A program made the position numbers and the translations under genes. The notes beneath the pieces are model-generated. The model was not told the origin of the DNA. It searched no databases and saw only the letters and a list, made by a program, of their open reading frames with translations. Source: a virus. Taken from it: a DNA stretch of 64,000 nt. Of this stretch, positions 57,462 through 64,000 are shown one piece after another. The stretch covers positions 22,090 through 86,089 of the IMG/VR virus record IMGVR_UViG_3300037086_000458. One strand, written 5' to 3'. Position 1 is the first letter of the stretch; every line of letters begins with the position of its first letter.

Positions 57462-59459
57462 ATGGATACTCTTACAAGAAATGTTATAGGTAGATATTTT
57501 GAAGATGAACAGGATTCTTTAGACCCTACCATTGATAACGTAGATTTTGTTGAGTATCTTAAAAAGAAGAATCACGAGCCTATCCATGATACTACTGAAG
57601 GAGACGCCACTTATAATCCTTATGATTATAAAGATCCGAGTAGTGAAGTAAAGGATATGGGGGATTCTGAAGATTTTACTAAAGACTATCCCTCATATCC
57701 TGCTTTTGGAAAGAAGAAAGTTTTTGATACTGAAGAACCTTTGGGTTATTGGAGAAAAGTACGTAGGGATGATTCAACAGATGATCCACAAGAACAATCT
57801 CCTGCTATGAGTCTTACTAATAGGTATGCTTCATCTGCTCTAAGGGTTATAAAAGCTTTTAATATCCGTATGGCAACACCTTTTATTAAATTAAAAAAGA
57901 ATCTTGGTGGAGCCACTATTAATGTTGGCTTAGAAAAGTTTGACTTTGAATCAATAAAAAAAATTTACGATGATTTAATTTCAAAAAAAACCGTTAAGAT
58001 ACCGAGTGCTCCAGGGGATATTATCCCTAATCCAATAGTAAGAGAGTTTAAGTTGGAAGATATCGACGATACTGTTATAGGTGTTGGAGGGGTGTCAGAC
58101 AGGGATAGATTAATACATAGTCTTGAGGAGATATTAAAAAAACCTAAAGGTAAATTTATATCAGAAAAGTTTCATCCGTTAAAATATGATGAAATGAAAC
58201 ACGAGTATATTTTAAATCCAGAAAAAGCTTATACTGTCAAAGAATCCTCAGTTAATAATGTGATATCTGAATTTCTTATATCACACATGCCTATTATAAC
58301 CACTCTAAACGAGCTCGGTAATTTAGATCATTGTGATTGTTTAAAGACAGCAGCTACCTTAAATGAGATAGTTTCAAAGCATCACCATAAAAATCTTACG
58401 ACAGGTGTGTTGGAATCAAAAGGTGTAAATGTAGATTGGAAGAAGTTTAACAGTCGTGATGGTATGAAAAAAGGTTTTGTAACCTTTAAAGCAAGAAGTC
58501 AGGACTCTGACAATGAACACACAGTTATATTTCAATTTTTGAAAGATGATGAGGAAGATGTAACTAACCCTGATAAAGCTAAAAGCTATGCAGATCTTCC
58601 GGTAGCTCTATCCTGTTCTTGTGAGTCTTTTCTTTACTACGGAGCCCAATGGTATGCCCTTCAGGGGATGTATATGTACATGCCTGCTTTGAGAAGGTCA
58701 GTATTACCTCCCGTATCAGAATCCAGGATATCTCGAGTTTATCCTGGAAAGGGTTTGAATTTCAGGGTATGTAAACATATTCTGGCATGCTATGAAGTGA
58801 TTAAAACCTGGAAAGTCCAAACAGAATTTAAGAGGATGATAAAGTATACTCCTTTGTCTTTGATTGTAAATCCTCAGCAATGGAAGCAATCTTTCGGAAT
58901 GGATTTTTCGTATAAGAGTATTATGAATTATTTAAGAAAACCTACGCCAATTCCAACAGGTATTAAGAGTTTTTTTAAATATAAAAAAGAGACTACGGAT
59001 CAAAGGGATGCTTTAAAAGCTTTGGATGAATATTTTAAAGATAGGTGGGTTAGAAAATCAGTATCTGAAAAATCCCAGGTATTGAAAGCATATATAAATC
59101 ATCCGGAGGAAGTGTTTTATTTTTTGATGAGAGAAGCTATAAGCAAAAACGGAAACATAAATGACAGGTTAGCGAAAGAGGGTATTATACTTATAGCTAA
59201 AACTATAGATCCTAATTATGCCCGGGTCTTGGTAAGCGGCGATTTTGATGCTGTTCCTGGTAAAGTTTCTATAGAGAAGAGTGAAGAAAAAGGAGCCCCT
59301 AAGGATAAAGTTAAAGGGATGCCCCTAATTAAGCCATATAAGGATGAAATTAAACCAGGATCTGAAAGATTTGAAACAAAAAAGCCAGGAAAAGAAGAAG
59401 GTAGGTTTGAAGGTCCTAAGCAAGTTAAGTCCCCATTAAGGAAAAAATTGGATGAATAA
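57462..59459 (+). CDS. Large virion-region protein with SWIM-like cysteine/histidine motif
   Basis: The 665-residue protein carries ALSCSCESFLYYG and, about 50 residues on, FRVCKHILACYEV, giving a C-x-C...C-x-H arrangement as in SWIM zinc modules. The N-terminal 110 residues are acidic and Pro-rich, and the C-terminal 60 are Lys/Pro-rich. SWIM modules bind DNA or proteins. The protein is probably structural or DNA-associated. The stop overlaps the next gene by eight bases. Confidence 0.55.
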   Translation: MDTLTRNVIGRYFEDEQDSLDPTIDNVDFVEYLKKKNHEPIHDTTEGDATYNPYDYKDPSSEVKDMGDSEDFTKDYPSYPAFGKKKVFDTEEPLGYWRKVRRDDSTDDPQEQSPAMSLTNRYASSALRVIKAFNIRMATPFIKLKKNLGGATINVGLEKFDFESIKKIYDDLISKKTVKIPSAPGDIIPNPIVREFKLEDIDDTVIGVGGVSDRDRLIHSLEEILKKPKGKFISEKFHPLKYDEMKHEYILNPEKAYTVKESSVNNVISEFLISHMPIITTLNELGNLDHCDCLKTAATLNEIVSKHHHKNLTTGVLESKGVNVDWKKFNSRDGMKKGFVTFKARSQDSDNEHTVIFQFLKDDEEDVTNPDKAKSYADLPVALSCSCESFLYYGAQWYALQGMYMYMPALRRSVLPPVSESRISRVYPGKGLNFRVCKHILACYEVIKTWKVQTEFKRMIKYTPLSLIVNPQQWKQSFGMDFSYKSIMNYLRKPTPIPTGIKSFFKYKKETTDQRDALKALDEYFKDRWVRKSVSEKSQVLKAYINHPEEVFYFLMREAISKNGNINDRLAKEGIILIAKTIDPNYARVLVSGDFDAVPGKVSIEKSEEKGAPKDKVKGMPLIKPYKDEIKPGSERFETKKPGKEEGRFEGPKQVKSPLRKKLDE

Positions 59460-60096
59460 ATTAATCATTTTAATAATAGTTTTTAGTATCCCATTTATAA
59501 TCGATGCAAAAACAGGGGTATCAGTAGATATTAATGTAACTGCGCCTGTGCCGGTACCACCTTTTTTTCCTCCTCTTCTTCCTCCTCCCCCTCCTGTTTT
59601 TGTACCAGTTGAACCGCCATTACAGCCTGATGGATATGTTGTAGCAACTGATAATGATGGGGATATGGATAGGGATGATTTAATAATTTATGATAGAAAT
59701 CATGTAGGTTTTTGGTTTTTGTTACCATCGGGTGATTATGTGTTTCGTTGTAGGGCTATGAGATATGATAGAGGAGCTGGTGAATGGTATTATGGGCCAT
59801 GGTATGAAAGGCACAACATAGACTATCATAGATATCATATGATACATTCTCATCCTGAGCATTTTAGGGATTATATGCATAGGAGATATCCAAGATATTA
59901 TGAGAATCATCTTAGACATAATAGAGATTCAAATCAACAGAAAAGACATGAGGACCGGCATTTAGACCATAATAAAAATAATCACGAGGATCGGCATTTA
60001 GATCATAACAGAAATAATCATGAGGATCATCATTTAGATCATAATAAAAACAATCATGATCCTGAACAGGCTCGTGATCACCATGATCATCACTGA
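59452..60096 (+). CDS. Secreted His-rich repeat protein
   Basis: The 214-residue protein starts with a signal peptide (NKLIILIIVFSIPFIIDAK), then a polyproline stretch (PPFFPPLLPPPPP), a short ordered domain (DGYVVATDNDGDMDRDDL, WFLLPSGDYVFRC), and a His-rich end with three tandem 12-residue units of the type HEDRHLDHNKNN. The His repeats suggest metal binding. It overlaps the preceding gene by eight bases. No family is recognised. Export to the periplasm or surface is predicted. Confidence 0.55.
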   Translation: MNKLIILIIVFSIPFIIDAKTGVSVDINVTAPVPVPPFFPPLLPPPPPVFVPVEPPLQPDGYVVATDNDGDMDRDDLIIYDRNHVGFWFLLPSGDYVFRCRAMRYDRGAGEWYYGPWYERHNIDYHRYHMIHSHPEHFRDYMHRRYPRYYENHLRHNRDSNQQKRHEDRHLDHNKNNHEDRHLDHNRNNHEDHHLDHNKNNHDPEQARDHHDHH

Positions 60097-60109
60097 AACA
60101 TAGCCTTAT

Positions 60110-60409
60110 ATGATTTCATATAAACTTGAGTGGAAAAACAGTGATATAAAAGGCGCTATAAAAATAGGTTTTTATTATATGGAAGTCATGGATGAGATAG
60201 TAGGTTTTGTATGCGCCCGTCCGGAGATAATAAAAAAGATAATTTTAAACTTTCCTGAAGATTTTAGATGTGATTTTATTCCAAACGGTGTAGGGATTTT
60301 AAGGACGGCTTATGTTTTATATAAATCTCTTAAGTGGGATGAAATCAGATTCGTAAATAGAGAAAAAACAAAAGAGCTGCAAATAATATTAGTAGATGAT
60401 AAGATATAA
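60110..60409 (+). CDS. Small hypothetical protein
   Basis: The 99-residue protein has mixed alpha/beta character (GAIKIGFYYMEVMDEIVG, VGILRTAYVLYKSLKW) and no motif. The upstream His-rich gene ends 13 bases before its ATG. I recognise no family. Confidence 0.55.
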   Translation: MISYKLEWKNSDIKGAIKIGFYYMEVMDEIVGFVCARPEIIKKIILNFPEDFRCDFIPNGVGILRTAYVLYKSLKWDEIRFVNREKTKELQIILVDDKI

Positions 60410-60436
60410 AATAATAACATATAACAGGAGTGTATC

Positions 60437-60871
60437 ATGCCTACCTATGAGTATCTTTGTCATAAGTGTGAAAAAATAGTAGAGATTGTCCACAGTATTA
60501 AAGAATCCCCGGTTATAAATTGTGAAGATTGTCCCGATGAGGTTTTGGAAAGACTAATTTCTCATAACATAGGCGGTTTTGTAATAAAGGGGGATTCTCC
60601 TTCAAAAGTTGTTAAGGAGACAGGTATCCGTAGAAGAAAGAATGCAGATCTTGGGGTGAGGCAGCTTGAACGCTATGGAAGTGGCCCAAAAGCCGTTCCA
60701 AATGTTGGGGGTACTGAGACAGAGACGTGGTCTGAAGCTGTCAAATTAGCGAAGGATAAGGGCCTTAAAACAGAGACCTATGAACCTATGATTGAGAAAG
60801 AAAAGAAAATAAGTAAAGTTAGCGGGATGGACGATACCAAATGGAAAAAAGCTAAAAATGAAAAATTTTAG
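60437..60871 (+). CDS. FmdB-type zinc-ribbon protein
   Basis: The 144-residue protein begins MPTYEYLCHKCEKIVEIVH with a second pair CEDC, the FmdB-family zinc ribbon, then has a longer basic C-terminal extension than the family core. FmdB-like proteins are small putative regulatory proteins, also common in phages. CAGGAG precedes the ATG. A terminator follows. Confidence 0.75.
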   Translation: MPTYEYLCHKCEKIVEIVHSIKESPVINCEDCPDEVLERLISHNIGGFVIKGDSPSKVVKETGIRRRKNADLGVRQLERYGSGPKAVPNVGGTETETWSEAVKLAKDKGLKTETYEPMIEKEKKISKVSGMDDTKWKKAKNEKF

Positions 60872-60916
60872 TATATTATAAATCAATATCTTATATAGTT
60901 TTTTTAATAATGAGTT

Positions 60917-60955
60917 AATAAGGTGTGTATAGTATACACACCTTATTTTTTTTTG
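60917..60955 (+). terminator. Very strong terminator before the glycosyltransferase genes
   Basis: AATAAGGTGTGTATA (60917-60931) pairs with 60933-60947, with eight to nine T residues overlapping and following the right arm. The loop would open to three to five bases. It separates the virion block from the glycosyltransferase transcript at 60966. Confidence 0.85.
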
Positions 60956-60965
60956 ATAAAATTGT

Positions 60966-61916
60966 ATGATATCTAAAAATATTATTAATAAAATTGTGTG
61001 GCTTACTCCATATGGGCAGGATAAATTATGGGATCCAGCTTTAAGATTACGTCGGGTAAATGTTCATAATCAGTTTCTTAAAATGGGGATAAATTCTAAT
61101 TTCATTTTTAATTGTCTTGGGTATAGTGATGAATATTTATTAAAAGAATTTGAAGATTCAAGCATAGTTGTATTTACTGAACAAAGTGAAAGAGAGTTTA
61201 ATTTAATTAAAGAAGCACGAAAAAGAAAAATTTTGACTATGCGAGATCATTGTGAGTACATGTTTGGTCTTCCATATCAAGATGAATGTTTTAGAGAAAC
61301 AGATCTTATAGTTTGTAGCTCGACTATTATTGCTAAAGAATCAATTAAAAGAGGATATAGAATTTGTGTTATACCCGACATGTGGGAACCAACACCTTTA
61401 TGTACTATAAGAGATACTTCTGATAATTTGAGAGCTATATATATGGGTAGTCAGGGGCCCTTGAGAATATTGTTAAACAATTATGGCAATGCTATTAAAG
61501 AAGCGGGATATGAACTTGATATTATAACGGATATAGATGGAATAGGTAAACGATGGAGTCTTAATACATGGGTCCAAGACTATATCCATGCAGATATATC
61601 TCTATGCCCTCAGGATATAAGATTATTCCCTGGTAAAAGTAATGTGAAGGTGGCTCAATCTCTCGGTACAGGATACCCTACAATTGCTAGCCCGTTGCAG
61701 AGTTATAAAGAAGTTTTTGATGGAGGGATTTGTGGCATTATAGCTTACAGTCCCGAACAATGGAAAGAAGCTTTAATATATTTAAAAGATCCTATTATAC
61801 GTTTGAAGATGCATAGTGCAGCAATTTTACAATCTAATAGATATTCACCTGAGAATATATCAAAAATGTGGTATGCGCAAATGCTATCACTTATTAATAA
61901 GAAAGCTATAAACTAA
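60966..61916 (+). CDS. GT-B-type glycosyltransferase-like protein
   Basis: The 316-residue protein resembles the C-terminal portion of GT4-type enzymes: VWLTPYGQDKLWDPALRLR, ICVIPDMWEPTPL, and FPGKSNVKVAQSLGTGYPT near the end, the region that normally binds the sugar nucleotide. The C-terminal part of the next large gene is a paralogue (similar WLLTGSSLYDPSTRIRR and PAKSNV). Phage glycosyltransferases often modify DNA bases or host surface sugars. The acceptor is unknown. Confidence 0.65.
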   Translation: MISKNIINKIVWLTPYGQDKLWDPALRLRRVNVHNQFLKMGINSNFIFNCLGYSDEYLLKEFEDSSIVVFTEQSEREFNLIKEARKRKILTMRDHCEYMFGLPYQDECFRETDLIVCSSTIIAKESIKRGYRICVIPDMWEPTPLCTIRDTSDNLRAIYMGSQGPLRILLNNYGNAIKEAGYELDIITDIDGIGKRWSLNTWVQDYIHADISLCPQDIRLFPGKSNVKVAQSLGTGYPTIASPLQSYKEVFDGGICGIIAYSPEQWKEALIYLKDPIIRLKMHSAAILQSNRYSPENISKMWYAQMLSLINKKAIN

Positions 61917-61917
61917 A

Positions 61918-62097
61918 ATGGAACGGTTAAATGTCCATTTAGCAGATAGTCAGATAGCTAATCTTAAGATTATATCTGATACTTCAGGGACAGTTAGGTC
62001 TGAGTTGATTCGAAGGGCTGTAGATGAGTATATAGAAAAATATGTTGAGAATCATGATTGTGGGATAACCGGAATACTAAAACAGATAGAAAGATAA
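61918..62097 (+). CDS. Small ribbon-helix-helix (CopG-like) protein
   Basis: The ATG at 61918 follows the preceding stop directly and gives 59 residues: MERLNVHLADSQIANLK, then SGTVRSELIRRAVDEYIEK. This strand-helix-helix with a conserved-looking R-S-E-L-I-R pattern fits ribbon-helix-helix DNA-binding proteins, which act as dimeric repressors. It lies between two glycosyltransferase genes and may regulate them. Confidence 0.6.
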   Translation: MERLNVHLADSQIANLKIISDTSGTVRSELIRRAVDEYIEKYVENHDCGITGILKQIER

Positions 62098-62102
62098 TTA
62101 TA

Positions 62103-64000
62103 ATGTCAAAGAGAATGCTCCTTAGTTTAAATATCATCGTAGCCGCTGGGGAAGAGATAGAATTAAAAAGGTGTTTAGAATTATGTAAGGGGGATCTTTT
62201 TGATGAGATCTGTATAACGATAGCTGCAAAAGAAATGGACGAGAATGTTAAGAAAGTAGCTGAAGAGTATACAGATAATATCACTTTTTTTGAATGGATC
62301 AATGATTTCAGTGCAGCCAGAAATTTTAATTTTGCTCAATCTCATTGTGTAAGTGTACTTTGGCTAGATGCTGACGATGGTATCACCCCTGATAATTATA
62401 AAAAGCTTTTAGATTTAAAACCTTCAATGTCAGAATACGATGTTATCCTGATACAATATATTTATGCTACGGATAAGAATAAGAATCCAATTGTAGTACT
62501 TCCTAGGGAGCGTATAGTTAAGAATTGTGATAAGATAAGATGGCATGATCCTATCCACGAATATCTGGATATGGATCCTAAGTTTAAAATGAGGAAAGAA
62601 GATGATATTTTTATAACTCATTTAAGGACAAAACCTTTCGATAGCGAAAGGAATCTTGATATTTTAAGGCAGGAGTATTTAAAACCCGGATGTTCACCAA
62701 GAGTAAAATTTTATTATGGAAAAGAATTAGCAGATACCGGAGTATGGGAAGAAGCTATCCCTGTATTAGAGGATTGTATCAACTCTGGGGAAGGTTTTAA
62801 AGATAATTTGGCCATAGCAGCCATGAAGCTTTCGAGATATTATTATTCAATAAAAAACAATGATGCTGCAAAAGCCATAGCTCTTAAAGGGATAAGTTTC
62901 AGTAAAAATTATGCGGAGCATTATGTCCTTTTAGGGGATGTGTATTGGGCCCAGAAAGATACAGAAACAGCTATAAAATATTACAAGGAAGCGATGACAA
63001 AGACGTTAGGGACTGCCGGGATGTCCCAGTTGGCAGATTATTATAAATTTATCCCGTGTTGGAGATTAGCCTCCGTTTATGCAGAGCTTAGAGATTATAA
63101 TAAAGCTCTTAGATATTGTGATGCTGCTTTAGAGTGTAAACCCGATCGTAAAGAGCTAATAGAGTTACGTTATTCAATAATAAGATGTTCTGAAAATAAT
63201 AAGATTGATACGGTTATGGATGATACGCTAAAGAAATCTTTTAAAGAGCTGGCCGACAAACTAAATCTCAAACTTGAAATAGAAGATAATAATGTAGAGT
63301 TCGCCAGAATGAAGATAACTAAAACTAATACCATTAAGATAGCGTGGTTATTAACCGGATCAAGCTTATATGATCCATCTACAAGGATACGAAGATATAA
63401 TATACACACTAAGCTAAAAAGTGCCGGGATTAATAGTATCCTCATAGATAATTATAAAGGAAAAAACCTTTATGAATTAAGGAATGTTGTAGGGGATTCT
63501 AATGTCATAGTTTTTACTATGCTTGGACTTGAAGAATTTGAATTAATGAAATACTTCAAATCTTTGGGTAAAAAAATAGTGTACGATTTTAATGAAGCTA
63601 TTTTTGGGTACCCAATGCAACATGAGTGCTTTAAGGAATGTGATTTAATAGCATGCTGTTCTACTGAATTGGCTGAGATGGTAGTAAAAAAAGGGTATCA
63701 TCCAGTATGTGTAGTTAAAGACGCTGTAGAAGATCTTAAAATTAAACCTTCTGCAATATATGAGGATAGATATGATAAGCCAAAAGCTGTTTATATGGGT
63801 ATGGGTGGTAACAGTTTTCTTGTCACGGAATATTTGAAGGATACTATAGAAAAAGCAGGTTATGAACTTGTAATTATAACCGAATGGGATAACGCCACTG
63901 CTAAATGGGATATTAATACATGGCCACAGCTTATGTGTGAGTGTGATGTGGTTTTATGCCCTCAAAGGGTGGATGTTCAGCCAGCTAAAAGTAATGTCAA
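62103..64000 (+). CDS. Multidomain glycosyltransferase (GT2 + TPR + GT-B-like), partial at right edge
   Basis: From the ATG at 62103 a frame of at least 632 codons runs off the window. The first part is a GT2 domain with LNIIVAAGEEIELKRCLEL and the D-x-D-type motif VLWLDADDGITPDNY. Residues about 200-340 form TPR-like helical repeats (LLGDVYWAQKDTETAIKYY, LASVYAELRDYNKALRY). From about 415 a GT-B-like domain (KIAWLLTGSSLYDPSTRIRR, CPQRVDVQPAKSNV) parallels the protein at 60966. It probably modifies a glycan or base, and the truncated end prevents a fuller call. Confidence 0.7.
   Translation, partial: MSKRMLLSLNIIVAAGEEIELKRCLELCKGDLFDEICITIAAKEMDENVKKVAEEYTDNITFFEWINDFSAARNFNFAQSHCVSVLWLDADDGITPDNYKKLLDLKPSMSEYDVILIQYIYATDKNKNPIVVLPRERIVKNCDKIRWHDPIHEYLDMDPKFKMRKEDDIFITHLRTKPFDSERNLDILRQEYLKPGCSPRVKFYYGKELADTGVWEEAIPVLEDCINSGEGFKDNLAIAAMKLSRYYYSIKNNDAAKAIALKGISFSKNYAEHYVLLGDVYWAQKDTETAIKYYKEAMTKTLGTAGMSQLADYYKFIPCWRLASVYAELRDYNKALRYCDAALECKPDRKELIELRYSIIRCSENNKIDTVMDDTLKKSFKELADKLNLKLEIEDNNVEFARMKITKTNTIKIAWLLTGSSLYDPSTRIRRYNIHTKLKSAGINSILIDNYKGKNLYELRNVVGDSNVIVFTMLGLEEFELMKYFKSLGKKIVYDFNEAIFGYPMQHECFKECDLIACCSTELAEMVVKKGYHPVCVVKDAVEDLKIKPSAIYEDRYDKPKAVYMGMGGNSFLVTEYLKDTIEKAGYELVIITEWDNATAKWDINTWPQLMCECDVVLCPQRVDVQPAKSNV

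Noticed and set aside
1-64000. CRISPR array or alternative genetic code
   Set aside because: No regularly spaced repeats occur. TAA, TAG and TGA all end plausible genes, and no conserved protein reads through a stop.

Overview
The window reads as part of a large AT-rich double-stranded DNA bacteriophage genome, probably a jumbo-type tailed phage. Terminase, portal, head protease, capsid and a very large tail-type protein lie beside a nearly complete recombination and replication set. The standard genetic code is used. I see no tRNA, rRNA or CRISPR array. The host cannot be read directly. One accessory gene (38533-39141) encodes a secreted protein with a C-terminal FlgD/T9SS-like sorting fold, a weak hint at a host from the Bacteroidetes/Fibrobacteres-type (FCB) lineages.

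Layout. From 1 to about 16.7 kb almost everything lies on the minus strand, in a tightly overlapping recombination/repair operon. Read in transcription order (right to left) it holds a KptA-like protein, a RecD2-like helicase, a deaminase-like protein overlapping the helicase tail, an HU-like protein, a probable ssDNA-binding protein, a RuvC-like resolvase, a RecA/UvsX recombinase, an SbcC/Rad50-like N-terminal half, SbcD/Mre11, a PD-(D/E)XK nuclease, a DnaN-like sliding clamp, the separately encoded SbcC C-terminal half and a NYN nuclease. From 16.7 to 17.9 kb is a divergent control region: a very AT-rich spacer, one small gene, about 600 nt of structured non-coding sequence and a 60-bp direct repeat. 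From 17.9 to 27.4 kb, on the plus strand, is a replication/transcription block: clamp-loader delta', delta and gamma/tau subunits, primase core, methyltransferase, NusG-like factor, 5'-3' exonuclease and a sigma region 4-like factor.

From 27.4 to 60.9 kb is the virion block: large terminase, a 1390-residue tail/baseplate-type protein, portal, a head protease interrupted by an intein, a charged scaffold-like protein, a decoration-like protein and the major capsid protein. It is interrupted by a minus-strand pair (38.2-39.1 kb) with its own sigma70-type promoter, and by a TnpB element (50.33-51.57 kb) with matching palindromic ends followed by a helix-turn-helix/LAGLIDADG/Mom-like fusion. Downstream are a zinc metallopeptidase, a holin-like protein and a fusion of a nucleoside-deoxyribosyltransferase-like domain to a 2H phosphoesterase. 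The last 3 kb holds glycosyltransferases, the final one running off the window.

How the genes fit together. Mre11/Rad50-type processing, RecA, RecD2, RuvC and a probable SSB would give recombination-dependent replication. The clamp and three clamp-loader subunits would load an encoded or host polymerase, whose gene is not in this window. The sigma-like and NusG-like factors are candidates for the switch to late expression. The most unusual features are three enzyme-fold proteins that have lost expected catalytic residues (deaminase-like, KptA-like, isochorismatase-like), the Rad50 split at its zinc hook, the deaminase-like gene overlapping the helicase tail, the deoxyribosyltransferase-2H fusion, and the repeat-flanked structured non-coding region.
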